Positions 35,660 through 43,947 of a DNA stretch of 64,000 nt are shown piece by piece (positions within the stretch are counted from its first letter, which is position 1; every line of letters starts with the position of its first letter). The DNA comes from Alkalibacillus silvisoli (GTDB lineage: Bacteria; Bacillota; Bacilli; Bacillales; Alkalibacillaceae), in the NCBI RefSeq assembly GCF_039521975.1, contig NZ_BAAACZ010000005.1, positions 124,001 through 188,000 on the forward strand. The letters are read 5' to 3'. Both the position numbers and the translations under genes were made by a program. The notes beneath the pieces are model-generated. The model ran no database searches. It was not told the DNA's origin and saw only the letters and a list, made by a program, of their open reading frames with translations.

Positions 35660-36165
35660 TTAGGTAATGCACGATATGCTTCTTGAGAAGTAAAGACTTC
35701 GTGTACATAATCTGTAAAATCAGTTAACTTGATTAAGTCCTCTGTCAAGCAGTTATTCGTTGTCCAATCGACATAATAATTTTCACCATTGACCTGCAAA
35801 TCTAAATGATGCGTCGTGTAAGGATTACTCGTACAATGTGTACCATCCTCTGCTTCATTTGTAAGGTTCTCAGGTGTTTCTAAAATCTTCACATCACGCA
35901 TTTTTTCATAGATGGATACACGGTCATCTTCACTTAACGCCATCGCTGTAGATGCTTCACCTTTTTCGATTAAGTCTTTAGTATAAATTTCTTCAAACGT
36001 ATTCATTTCATTATTTGCTTCATAGCCATATTGATACGAAAATTCAAAGTCATCCGGCATATTAGCTGGCAACTCTGCTTCATCCCCATCGTAATCGCTG
36101 TTTTCATCTGAAGTACACCCTGCCATAGCCAAACATATCATTAAAAGAAAAGTGAGTAATCTCAT
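35638..36165 (-). CDS. Hypothetical lipoprotein
   Basis: Lipoprotein of 175 residues with lipobox MAGC (Cys16) and an acidic linker. The globular part is similar in size to single-domain extracellular lipoproteins, with two cysteines (GTHCTSN, TTNNCLTE) that may form a disulfide. The family is not recognised. Single gene; terminator overlaps its end. Confidence 0.7.
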   Translation of the reverse strand: MRLLTFLLMICLAMAGCTSDENSDYDGDEAELPANMPDDFEFSYQYGYEANNEMNTFEEIYTKDLIEKGEASTAMALSEDDRVSIYEKMRDVKILETPENLTNEAEDGTHCTSNPYTTHHLDLQVNGENYYVDWTTNNCLTEDLIKLTDFTDYVHEVFTSQEAYRALPNAEGSYE

Positions 36166-36317
36166 AGCAAACCGCCTTTACTAGTATACTTATTAGACGT
36201 TAAAATTAATAAAACTGTTTCAATAAAATGATTTTTACAGGCCTATATACTCATTTCTACATAAAATCACAAATTTCCTTTTAATGAATTGAAAAAATGT
36301 ATAAAATTTCAACATAT

Positions 36318-36356
36318 AAAGAAGAGCATTGGATCGTAATTTCAATGCTCTTCTTT
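36318..36356 (-). terminator. Intrinsic terminator beyond a repeat array
   Basis: Perfect 14-bp stem AAAGAAGAGCATTG / CAATGCTCTTCTTT with an 11-nt loop. On the minus strand it follows the small membrane gene ending at 36463, with the family C array in between, so that array would be transcribed in the 3' untranslated region. Confidence 0.8.
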
Positions 36357-36360
36357 ATTT

Positions 36361-36460
36361 TACAGCTCTATTAATAAGGTGTTCGCTCTTTTATTGAGAT
36401 TTTCGCTCATATGTCGTGACTTCCGCTCTTATATCATGACTATCGCTCTATCGATAAGCG
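36361..36460 (+). repeat. Intergenic tandem array, family C (5 units, exactly 20 bp)
   Basis: GCTC cores at 36365, 36385, 36405, 36425 and 36445, each 20 bp apart, with flanks of the form TTCGCTCTTATATCATGAC. It lies between the stop of a small membrane gene and that gene's terminator. Confidence 0.8.
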
Positions 36461-36462
36461 AT

Positions 36463-36678
36463 CTAATCACTGTTTCTTTTTCTTACAAGGTCAATAACAT
36501 AGAGAATACTACCCAAAAAACCGCCTGCCCAAAAGAACATACTAGCCATTTGGTATTCATTTAAGATAAGCGTATAATATACTTCTAAAATAACAAATCC
36601 AACAACGCCTATGATTAAAAGGGTTAACCCTAAGACGCCATAATTATTCTCTGGTTTTAAGAAATCTAACATAATCAT
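36463..36678 (-). CDS. Small two-helix membrane protein
   Basis: Protein of 71 residues. Two membrane helices (about 14-36 and 45-64), with a short loop between and a basic end (DLVRKRNSD). AAGGAG lies five bases before the ATG. First of four consecutive small minus-strand membrane-protein genes (to 37994). Family unrecognised. Confidence 0.6.
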   Translation of the reverse strand: MIMLDFLKPENNYGVLGLTLLIIGVVGFVILEVYYTLILNEYQMASMFFWAGGFLGSILYVIDLVRKRNSD

Positions 36679-36742
36679 TGATGCTCCTTATCATAATCGT
36701 ATTAAAAGCGTATCAGAACTTAAAACCAAACACTAGCGAATA

Positions 36743-36946
36743 TTAGTTAGACCTTTCGTCTAGCTGTTTTTCTAATTTGTTAACTTGCTCTTTTAATTCT
36801 TTAATATCATTATTTCGCTTATTGAAAACAATCATAATAGTGACTACTGCAGCAATCAAAGCGACTAGAAATACGATTAAAGTCAATTGAAAGATCATGT
36901 CAGTAGTGTTAAATCCAACTTGTTGGATTAACAGTTCGCTAAACAT
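36743..36946 (-). CDS. Single-helix protein with coiled-coil tail
   Basis: Protein of 67 residues: one membrane helix (about 17-42) followed by a cytoplasmic coiled coil (DIKELKEQVNKLEKQLDER). The architecture resembles small scaffold or phage-shock-like proteins, but no family is recognised. AAAGGAAG lies upstream. It follows the 81-residue gene by only 15 bp, so the two are probably co-transcribed. Confidence 0.6.
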   Translation of the reverse strand: MFSELLIQQVGFNTTDMIFQLTLIVFLVALIAAVVTIMIVFNKRNNDIKELKEQVNKLEKQLDERSN

Positions 36947-36961
36947 AAGACTTCTTCCTTT

Positions 36962-37207
36962 CTATGCCATTATTTTACGAACCATTTTAGGGGTTATATA
37001 AGCAATGGTTGCTGCGATGATTGCAATGATTAACGTTGCAACAGTTGGTGAACTAGCTAATGTCACTTGCTGTGATAGCATTTCACTCATCTCCCATGCC
37101 TCTTGTATATTCGGCGTATATGTATATGTCAAAATCACACCAGACAACCACTGAATAGCGATGAATAAAACCATAAAGCTCACTAAAAAGATCGAAAAGT
37201 TTTTCAC
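36962..37207 (-). CDS. Small two-helix membrane protein
   Basis: Protein of 81 residues. The first helix is about 6-28, the second about 54-72, joined by an extracellular loop. It starts at GTG with GAAGGGGG upstream. Upstream partner of the coiled-coil protein gene. No known family. Confidence 0.55.
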   Translation of the reverse strand: MKNFSIFLVSFMVLFIAIQWLSGVILTYTYTPNIQEAWEMSEMLSQQVTLASSPTVATLIIAIIAATIAYITPKMVRKIMA

Positions 37208-37277
37208 GGAACACGCCCCCCTTCACACCCTCGATTTTACAATAAATACAGTTAATTTCCAACTAATTTTAAGGTTT

Positions 37278-37877
37278 TTATTCAAAATCAATTAAGCTCT
37301 CAGATGAGAATTCATCCTGCTCTACGAATGGTTCACCGAAAGCTAACATGCCATAATTCGTTACAAAGCCTACACTTCCTACTGCATAAACTTCTTCTGT
37401 CACAGGATTCCAATACATATTAAATGAAAGCATGTCCAATTCACCAGAAACTGTGGTAAATTCACCATCTATACTCATGCCTCTTATAACACCGGTTTCT
37501 TCTCCTTCAATTTGATAGACTTGAGCTTCATCAAATTCAAGATCAAATTCAAATTCATCTGTCGTAAAATAGGCCTGGCCTTCCCCTTCTAACACATGGT
37601 CCTCAACGCGCCTGACCTCTGTCAATACAACGTCAACCTCTCCAGTTACATCTTGGTCTGAGAGATTAAATCCAAGCTTTTCTTCAATTGCTTGCTCATA
37701 CATAGCCTCTTCATCAGCATAACTATATAAAAGGTCCTGATTTAACTGAGCCGAAAATGCCCATCCCGTTTCATCAACTTGCATCGATTTACGATCAACC
37801 AACCCATTTACCGCTAGCAAACTACCGCCAATGACTAGAAAAGCAGTCAAACTAATCAATAAGATTCTTTTTGCCAT
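37278..37877 (-). CDS. Membrane-anchored extracytoplasmic protein
   Basis: Protein of 199 residues with one N-terminal membrane helix (about 4-24) acting as anchor or signal, then an acidic beta-rich exported domain. No cysteine lipobox. AAAGGAG lies upstream. Unknown family; probably co-transcribed with the 29-residue peptide gene just upstream. Confidence 0.6.
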   Translation of the reverse strand: MAKRILLISLTAFLVIGGSLLAVNGLVDRKSMQVDETGWAFSAQLNQDLLYSYADEEAMYEQAIEEKLGFNLSDQDVTGEVDVVLTEVRRVEDHVLEGEGQAYFTTDEFEFDLEFDEAQVYQIEGEETGVIRGMSIDGEFTTVSGELDMLSFNMYWNPVTEEVYAVGSVGFVTNYGMLAFGEPFVEQDEFSSESLIDFE

Positions 37878-37904
37878 TTTGTTGTTAACTCCTTTATGTT
37901 AAAT

Positions 37905-37994
37905 CTACTGAACTAACATTCTAAATGCGAACAAACTTAGAATAAAGGCTGCAGCAACCAAGGAAATGACGAGCAACTTATACTCTCGCTTCAT
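37905..37994 (-). CDS. 29-residue membrane peptide
   Basis: Very short gene encoding MKREYKLLVISLVAAAFILS then LFAFRMLVQ, a single membrane helix with a basic head. AAGGTAGGTGGG lies a few bases before the ATG, a strong ribosome site that favours a real gene. It ends 27 bp before the start of the anchored-protein gene at 37877. Function unknown. Confidence 0.55.
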   Translation of the reverse strand: MKREYKLLVISLVAAAFILSLFAFRMLVQ

Positions 37995-38150
37995 TGTCCC
38001 ACCTACCTTAAGAATTGTCATAAATTTATTATTACTATATCATTACCACCTATCGTATTCAAAGCTAAGACCAAATACCTGTAGAAGATCTTTGTAGATA
38101 TTGCTATAATATCAGAAAAGTGTGTTAATTTATCATAAAGGGGTTATGCC

Positions 38151-38456
38151 ATGTCTAGTGACGTTTGTAGCATGCATGAGTTAAATGGCACTCAACAAGT
38201 TGAAAAAGTCTACGAAACCCAAAATGTATTAGCTTATTACCACATAGAGCCGAAATCCGACATTCATATTATCGCTTTTCTAAAAACATCGACCCCACCA
38301 CCATTTGAACCACAAATCATGTCTGAAATGATCGGTGTTATTAAAATCATTTCCATTCATGTTGAAAAAGAATTCGGTGATTGTCGTGTGGTCACTCACT
38401 TAAAAAAGCTTAATCAATCCAAATATATCCAGTGGCATATTATTAGTGGTCAATAA
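38151..38456 (+). CDS. HIT-fold protein without the His triad
   Basis: Protein of 101 residues. Its order of blocks follows the histidine-triad fold: VYETQNVLAYYHIEPKSDIH at the first strands, a loop FLKTSTPPPFE, and YIQWHIISGQ where HIT proteins have H-x-H-x-H-x-x. Only one of the three His remains, so hydrolase activity is doubtful; it may bind a nucleotide without cutting. The start has AAAGGGG upstream. The assignment rests on pattern similarity only. Confidence 0.6.
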   Translation: MSSDVCSMHELNGTQQVEKVYETQNVLAYYHIEPKSDIHIIAFLKTSTPPPFEPQIMSEMIGVIKIISIHVEKEFGDCRVVTHLKKLNQSKYIQWHIISGQ

Positions 38457-38563
38457 TAATTGCTTGGTGCAGTTTAAGGCGAGACAATAGTAAAAGAGAA
38501 CTGTTTAAATACGAACATTGGTACCATGTGTTACAATGAGCAGCTACCCGAGCGCAACCAAAT

Positions 38564-38710
38564 TTTATCAGCGTTCGGGTGGATTTTATCAGCGCTCGGG
38601 TCCATTTTATCAGCGTTCGAGCTCATTTTATCAGCGCTCGGGGCCATTTTATCAGCGTTCGAGCTCATTTTATCAGCGTTCGAGCTCATTTTATCAGCGT
38701 TCAATCAGTT
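38564..38710 (+). repeat. Intergenic tandem array, family A (7 units, exactly 21 bp)
   Basis: Units start at 38564, 38585, 38606, 38627, 38648, 38669 and 38690, all 21 bp apart, with cores TTTATCAGCGTTC or TTTATCAGCGCTC. Spacers end GAGCTCAT or GGGNCCAT, and GAGCTC is itself palindromic. It lies between convergent genes. Two overlapping open frames through it (YQRSG and ILSAF repeats) are spurious. Confidence 0.92.
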
Positions 38711-38747
38711 TTGACTCGTAGCGAATATTAACACTTGATAAGGTACC

Positions 38748-39335
38748 TTACTGTTTTTGTAATACACGGCAAATATACTTTACGCCGATCTCATCACAAT
38801 TTTTGTTCATGTCGATTTGTTTAAAGCCGTATTGTTTGAATAATTTCTTGTAATTACGTGGGAAATGGCGATCAGAACTCCACTTTTCAGCTTCTATAGT
38901 AATAATAAAAGACTTCGTAATTCTGGCAATCTCCTCAAAAACCCAATCACTACTCGGGTGAAGGTGCTCAAAAACTGCCATAGAAAAGGTTAAGTCGAAC
39001 TCATCATTTTCAAATTGTTTAACGCGTTCTTCAATTGTTTCGAGGTATATATTGGCTTTCTCCGCTAGATTAGGATATTGCTTACTTAACAATTCAACTG
39101 CCTCTTCATTAATTTCAACCCCTGTTAACTGTTCATATCCTTTTTCATATAAATAATTAAGGTTCCTACCAACATTACATCCCGGCTCTAATATTTTCGC
39201 GTCTTTTCCAACATACTTATTCACATACTCGTACAAAAACTTAGAGCGTTTCGTATGCTTCAAATAACGACTAGGTTGATTGCCTTTACTAGGGTTCTTC
39301 CAAAAATCATGTATGTCGTCTAATGAATGACACAT
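38748..39335 (-). CDS. Class I SAM-dependent methyltransferase
   Basis: Rossmann-fold methyltransferase of 195 residues. The AdoMet motif is AKILEPGCNVGRNLNYLYEK, with the acidic residue ending strand 2 in LTGVEINEEAVELL; motif IV is FDLTFSMAVFEHLHP. N-terminal helices (DIHDFWKNPSKGNQPSRYL) may form a substrate lid. The substrate is unknown. GAGAGGG precedes the ATG. It converges on the HIT-like gene across a repeat array. Confidence 0.85.
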   Translation of the reverse strand: MCHSLDDIHDFWKNPSKGNQPSRYLKHTKRSKFLYEYVNKYVGKDAKILEPGCNVGRNLNYLYEKGYEQLTGVEINEEAVELLSKQYPNLAEKANIYLETIEERVKQFENDEFDLTFSMAVFEHLHPSSDWVFEEIARITKSFIITIEAEKWSSDRHFPRNYKKLFKQYGFKQIDMNKNCDEIGVKYICRVLQKQ

Positions 39336-39409
39336 TATAATCCCTCTCTTTCTTATAGATTCTTAATCTATCATATGAAGTTCAATATCGAGGTGACTTG
39401 GTTGTTGTC

Positions 39410-39487
39410 ATGAAACAAAAAATTGAGCTACTAACTCTATTAATTTGCGCAAGTGCGACTACCCAATTATTTAAAAATCAGCGTTAG
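39410..39487 (+). CDS. Possible 25-residue membrane peptide
   Basis: ATG-initiated short frame coding MKQKIELLTLLICASATTQL then FKNQR, a hydrophobic helix with basic ends. The nearest ribosome-like sequence (GAGGTGA) is 14 bases upstream, too far, unless translation starts at an in-frame TTG at 39398. Upstream of the coat-like gene. Weak evidence. Confidence 0.3.
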   Translation: MKQKIELLTLLICASATTQLFKNQR

Positions 39488-39560
39488 CATTAGTCACTTT
39501 GATTTATTTCTCATATGTTACGAGTGAAAGGTTATTTAATAATCCGGAGGTGTCCTATCT

Positions 39561-40202
39561 ATGCAAGAAAAAGGCTTAATTGGAGGCCAAGAGCTTCTAT
39601 GTATTAATACTGAGAAAGTCTATGACTGGATCATTAACGAAGCAACTTTCGACTTAAACGTGATTGATGAAGACCTACCAGATGGTATTGATTGTGATGA
39701 TATCGAAATTGATGATGTAACGTGTACTGTAGAGCCAACAGAAGAAGATCCGATTGAAATTATCAATCGTGAGGATCGCCCATTCATCATTGATGGAGCA
39801 GAAATCATCTTACAAGTGGTGACCATTCGTAAAAACTTCGTCGTCACAATAAACCTACCAACTGACAACGGAGACGAAGAAGTCGAGTTAGAGTTCTCGC
39901 GCAGTGAACAAGTCGTTTTATGTGCCCCAGATGGAACAGAAATCGAAGTCACTTACACAGAATTAGATTGCTTTGTTGTCTCGTTTGAATGTGATCCTGG
40001 CGACACAGAATTAGATGATACATTTGACGCTGTCATCTCAGTCCGTCTGTGCCAAAGCATCCAGTCAGTTTACCCTGTTACACTCGAATTAGTTGCTGAC
40101 TTCTGTGAACCTAGAGATCAATTACCTATCCAGCCATGCCCAGTGCCAATTCGACCTGAACAATGTCCAGTCATTTTTCCTACAGCCAATAACAATGGCT
40201 AA
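39561..40202 (+). CDS. Probable spore coat/exosporium protein
   Basis: Acidic cysteine-containing protein of 213 residues without signal peptide or membrane helix. The opening LLCINTEKVYDWIINEATFD resembles the CI-x(4)-KVYDW start seen in Firmicute spore-coat and DUF3794-related proteins. The rest is beta-rich with many Asp/Glu, and the end is proline/cysteine-rich (PIQPCPVPIRPEQCPVIFP). Deposition on the spore surface is inferred. GGAGGTG upstream. Terminator follows. Confidence 0.6.
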   Translation: MQEKGLIGGQELLCINTEKVYDWIINEATFDLNVIDEDLPDGIDCDDIEIDDVTCTVEPTEEDPIEIINREDRPFIIDGAEIILQVVTIRKNFVVTINLPTDNGDEEVELEFSRSEQVVLCAPDGTEIEVTYTELDCFVVSFECDPGDTELDDTFDAVISVRLCQSIQSVYPVTLELVADFCEPRDQLPIQPCPVPIRPEQCPVIFPTANNNG

Positions 40203-40215
40203 AGAATTCACAAAT

Positions 40216-40265
40216 AACTGACACTTTAGACGTGATTCTCTCACTGTCTAAAGTGTCAGTTTTTA
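40216..40265 (+). terminator. Strong intrinsic terminator
   Basis: Perfect 16-bp stem AACTGACACTTTAGAC / GTCTAAAGTGTCAGTT and a T run, after the coat-like gene. It probably also ends the convergent sulfotransferase gene. Confidence 0.92.
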
Positions 40266-40271
40266 TAAGAA

Positions 40272-40991
40272 TCAAGCGTATTGCTCCACCCAATTCTCCA
40301 TTTCATACCGCTCCTGTTCATTCAATAACTCTAACTGCTTATTAAATCTCTTCTTTGAAAAGCGATACAGCATTAAGTCATGTTGATTGTACGTTTCAAT
40401 TACCTTTATTAGTTTTGGGTCGACCTTGCTTAAATGCGGACGATTTTTGGTGACATTTTGTTTTGTAAATTCACGAAAATTCCAACCATACATTCTTTGC
40501 ATCATATAGAGTGACTCCAAGTAATAATCGATAACCCCGACAAACGAAAAATATTTCTTCAAGTTTTTCTTCGCTTGATGAAAAGCATCAGGACTGCCAC
40601 CTGCTAAATATCGTGTTGATAAATTGACAGTTCGATAGCGAATATTCGCTAAATCTTGCTTCGTTTTAGAGCGTTTATTTTCAACTGACTCATCTTGAAT
40701 CCAACCAACAAATTGCTCTAAGCTCATCTTCTTAACCTTTGAATAGAGTGGATCACGTTCATACTGCCTAATATAGTAATACGTTGAGATTACCCGATCA
40801 ACAGGGTGTCTTAGCATCGTTATATATGTTGCAGGTTCATTTAACTTTCTAAAATATCTATTGTGCCACACATGAATCTGTTCTTCTTGTTGTTCGAAAA
40901 GGTGCCACATGGTCTTTCCACCTGTTTTAGGTATGTGAATGTATATAAATGGGTTTGTTTCATTTAAAGGCCTTTGATCAAATTCAATCAT
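40272..40991 (-). CDS. Sulfotransferase family protein
   Basis: PAPS-dependent sulfotransferase of 239 residues, similar to the Sulfotransfer_2 carbohydrate branch. The 5'-phosphosulfate loop is IHIPKTGGKTMWHLF (Pro21-Thr27), and the 3'-phosphate site is TMLRHPVDRVISTYYYIRQY. No signal peptide, so it works in the cytoplasm on a lipid-linked or nucleotide sugar, or protein. It faces cysC-sat, which make its donor PAPS, across a 180-bp promoter region, strong evidence for a joint role. The acceptor is unknown; the neighbouring pseudaminic polymer is the best guess. Confidence 0.85.
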   Translation of the reverse strand: MIEFDQRPLNETNPFIYIHIPKTGGKTMWHLFEQQEEQIHVWHNRYFRKLNEPATYITMLRHPVDRVISTYYYIRQYERDPLYSKVKKMSLEQFVGWIQDESVENKRSKTKQDLANIRYRTVNLSTRYLAGGSPDAFHQAKKNLKKYFSFVGVIDYYLESLYMMQRMYGWNFREFTKQNVTKNRPHLSKVDPKLIKVIETYNQHDLMLYRFSKKRFNKQLELLNEQERYEMENWVEQYA

Positions 40992-41170
40992 ACTTTTCCC
41001 TCTTTTCTCTAAACCTTCTTACTTTAATATAAGTTAAGAGAGCAAAAACGGTATAGACATTTAGTAGAGTTCTCAGTAAAACAGGCAAGAAAGATAGTTA
41101 AACCCTTCACTAACCTACAGCAAAACTATAAGTTCTACATATTATAGTATGTAGAAAGTGAGGGAATCAG

Positions 41171-41773
41171 ATGAGCAAACATATACACTGGCAAAAGCAT
41201 TTGATTAATCAGGCTCAACGCGAGAAATTAATGGGGCATAAGAGCTTAGTCATATGGCTTACAGGGTTATCAGGCTCTGGTAAATCTACTATTGGAAACC
41301 ATGTTGAACAACAGCTTTATCAAGAAGGGATTCATTCCTTTCTATTAGATGGTGATGATATGAGACAAGGGATTAATAAAGATTTAGGATTTAAACGAGA
41401 AGACCGCACAGAAAATACCCGAAGAATCGCTGAAATAGCTACTGTTTTAAATCAGGCGGGTATTATAGCAATTGTTAGCACCATTTCTCCTTTTAAAGAA
41501 GACAGAGAAATGGCTAAAAATATAATATCTAAAGATTATTACTCGGAAGTTTATATTAAATGTTCACTAGAAGAATGTGAAAGGCGTGATCCTAAAGGGT
41601 TGTACCAAAAAGCTAAATCAGGTGAAATTAAGCAATTCACAGGTGTTAGTCAACCCTATCAAGAGCCGGAAGATCCCGATTTGATATTAGACACGACGTA
41701 TTTATCAGTACAGAAATCGAGTCATCACCTGACCAATTATATTAAATCACAAATAGAGGGTGAGATAAGATGA
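41171..41773 (+). CDS. cysC: Adenylylsulfate kinase CysC
   Basis: Enzyme of 200 residues phosphorylating APS to PAPS. Walker A is GLSGSGKST (32-40). The APS-binding DGDDMRQGINKDLGFKREDR then ENTRRIAEIA block, and CSLEECERRDPKGLYQKA, are complete. It overlaps sat by 4 nt (ATGA), so both are co-translated. AAGTGAGGG precedes the ATG. No PAPS reductase gene is near, which points to sulfation rather than cysteine synthesis. Confidence 0.95.
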   Translation: MSKHIHWQKHLINQAQREKLMGHKSLVIWLTGLSGSGKSTIGNHVEQQLYQEGIHSFLLDGDDMRQGINKDLGFKREDRTENTRRIAEIATVLNQAGIIAIVSTISPFKEDREMAKNIISKDYYSEVYIKCSLEECERRDPKGLYQKAKSGEIKQFTGVSQPYQEPEDPDLILDTTYLSVQKSSHHLTNYIKSQIEGEIR

Positions 41774-42903
41774 CTATTTCTCCACATGGTGGAAAATTAA
41801 TTAATCTAATCGATTCGTCTGTTGAACTAAAGAGAATTGATAAAACGATTACGATTGATAAAATGGCCGCATCAGACCTTGAGTTATTGGCAACAGGTGC
41901 ATATAGTCCACTTAATGGCTTTTTAAATCGTGATGATTATGAATCAGTCATTCACAATATGAGACTCGCTAATGGTTTAGTATGGTCTATACCAATCACT
42001 CTCCCCGTAACAAAAGAGATCGCTAAAACGATTAAAACAGGTGAGGTTATTAAATTAAATTATAATGGTAAAATCTACGGTACACTTAGAGTAAGTGACA
42101 AATATATCCCTGACAAAATACTAGAAGCCAAACTCGTCTATCAAACGACGGATTTAAATCACCCCGGCGTTAACAAACTGATCTCACGCGGAAGTGTGTA
42201 TCTAGCTGGAGAAATTACAGTCACTCAGGACATAAAATCTCTGCACCCCTTTAAAACTGATCACCTAACACCAAGAGAAACACGTCAATTGTTTCAATCA
42301 AAAGGGTGGGATACCATTGTAGGCTTTCAAACGCGAAATCCCGTTCACCGAGCACATGAATATATTCAGAAAAGTGCCCTTGAAACGATTGATGGACTAT
42401 TTCTTCACCCACTTGTTGGTGAAACAAAACAAGATGACCTACCTGCAGATGTCCGTATGGAAAGCTATCATGTATTACTAGAAAACTATTACCCTAAGAA
42501 TCGTGTATCATTAGGAATATTCCCTGCTGCCATGCGTTATGCTGGACCGCGTGAGGCTATTTTCCATGCTCTAATAAGACGAAATTATGGTTGCACACAT
42601 TTTATTATTGGAAGAGATCATGCTGGTGTTGGCAACTACTATGGTTCTTATGATGCACAGCATATTTTTAAGCAATTTGAGCGAAGTGAACTTGGAATTA
42701 AGCCTTTATTTTTTGAGCATGCGTTTTATTGTAAGCAGTGTCACACGATGGCAACAAAGAAAACTTGTCCTCACAATAAGTCTAAACACCTTCAATTATC
42801 TGGTACTAAAGTTCGCGAAATGTTAAAAAGCGGGGTTAAACCCCCGCAAGAAATCTCAAGATTAGAAGTAGCTCAATCATTAATTGATGGTTTATCCAAA
42901 TAA
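41770..42903 (+). CDS. sat: Sulfate adenylyltransferase (Sat/ATP sulfurylase)
   Basis: Homomeric ATP sulfurylase of 377 residues making APS from ATP and sulfate. It has an N-terminal PUA-like domain (about 1-165). The catalytic domain carries QTRNPVHRAHEY (the R-x2-HxxH nucleotide site), FLHPLVGETKQDD, IIGRDHAGVGNYYG, and a metal-binding region CKQCHTMATKKTCPH, ending with the LSGTKVREML motif. It feeds CysC. Its last 12 bases overlap the end of pseI on the other strand. Confidence 0.95.
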   Translation: MTISPHGGKLINLIDSSVELKRIDKTITIDKMAASDLELLATGAYSPLNGFLNRDDYESVIHNMRLANGLVWSIPITLPVTKEIAKTIKTGEVIKLNYNGKIYGTLRVSDKYIPDKILEAKLVYQTTDLNHPGVNKLISRGSVYLAGEITVTQDIKSLHPFKTDHLTPRETRQLFQSKGWDTIVGFQTRNPVHRAHEYIQKSALETIDGLFLHPLVGETKQDDLPADVRMESYHVLLENYYPKNRVSLGIFPAAMRYAGPREAIFHALIRRNYGCTHFIIGRDHAGVGNYYGSYDAQHIFKQFERSELGIKPLFFEHAFYCKQCHTMATKKTCPHNKSKHLQLSGTKVREMLKSGVKPPQEISRLEVAQSLIDGLSK

Positions 42904-43944
42904 ATCCCACGATGTTGGTGTTCCTCTTTTAACATGACGGTTGACTCGTTTGCCGATTAAAGTATCATAATGCTTTGGTGCTAATCCGTAACCTGGTCGG
43001 ATAATTCGCATATGATTGTGATCTAAAACTTCGCCTTTTTGTAAGTCTTCTGAAATGTAGACTGAACGGCGAAGTTTTTTAGATGATTGTTCTCTATTAG
43101 TTGGTCCGTAATGAATTGCACCTAATGATTGCCACGCGCGCTTCGTTTCATTCACTAACATTTTAAACTCATCTGGCTCTAATGAAAATTCAGCATCCAC
43201 CCCTCCTTCTTCTCGTGATAACGTTAAATGCTTCTCAATGACTACTGCACCTAATGCCACACTCGAAACGGCAACTCCAACACCTAATGTATGATCAGAT
43301 AACCCGATTTGACAGTTAAACAAGTCTTTCATATGAGGGATCGTATTAATATTTGTATTTTCAGGTGTTGCTGGATAAGTGCTCGTGCATTTTAATAAAA
43401 TCAGCTGTTCACAACCTGCTCCTCTCGCAGTATCAACCGCTTCTTCAATTTCAGCGGCTGATGCCATACCTGTTGAAATAATCATCGGTTTGTTCGTTTG
43501 AGCAATTCTTTTAATTAATGGTAAGTCAGTGCATTCAAATGATGCCACTTTATAACAAGGCACATCTAATGACTCTAAAAAGTCAACCGCTGATTCATCA
43601 AATGGTGAACTAAAACCGATCATCCCTAACTCTCTACACTTTTTAAAAATTGCTTCATGCCATTCCCATGGTGTATAGGCCTCTTCATATAAATCATAAA
43701 GTGACCTTCCACCCCATAAGCTTTGGTCATCTTCAATGACAAAACCTTCTTCATCTACATTTAATGTCATCGTTTCTGCTGTATAGGTTTGTAGCTTAAC
43801 TGCATCTACACCTGCTTCTTTTGCTTTTTCCACCATTTGTAACGCCCGCTCTAACGATTGATTATGATTACCTGAAAGCTCAGCAATGATCAGTGGAGGT
43901 TGATTAGCTCCAACTTCTCTGTTTTGAATCGTGATCGGCCTCAT
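42892..43944 (-). CDS. pseI: Pseudaminic acid synthase PseI
   Basis: NeuB-family synthase of 350 residues condensing the altrose derivative with phosphoenolpyruvate to give pseudaminic acid. The TIM barrel starts at LIIAELSGNHNQSLERAL and has GVDAVKLQTYTAETMTL, FSSPFDESAVDFL, ISTGMASAAEIEEA and GLSDHTLGVGVAVS. The C-terminal SAF domain (about 285-345, LRRSVYISEDLQKGE) is the antifreeze-like lid. The phrase SLYDLYEEAYTPWEWH favours the pseudaminic over sialic branch. Last gene of the cluster; ends convergently inside the sat tail. Confidence 0.92.
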   Translation of the reverse strand: MRPITIQNREVGANQPPLIIAELSGNHNQSLERALQMVEKAKEAGVDAVKLQTYTAETMTLNVDEEGFVIEDDQSLWGGRSLYDLYEEAYTPWEWHEAIFKKCRELGMIGFSSPFDESAVDFLESLDVPCYKVASFECTDLPLIKRIAQTNKPMIISTGMASAAEIEEAVDTARGAGCEQLILLKCTSTYPATPENTNINTIPHMKDLFNCQIGLSDHTLGVGVAVSSVALGAVVIEKHLTLSREEGGVDAEFSLEPDEFKMLVNETKRAWQSLGAIHYGPTNREQSSKKLRRSVYISEDLQKGEVLDHNHMRIIRPGYGLAPKHYDTLIGKRVNRHVKRGTPTSWDLFG

Positions 43945-43947
43945 TAT

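Noticed and set aside
38518..38721. Two overlapping open frames over the 21-bp array
   Set aside because: Low-complexity repeats in two frames; array-derived.
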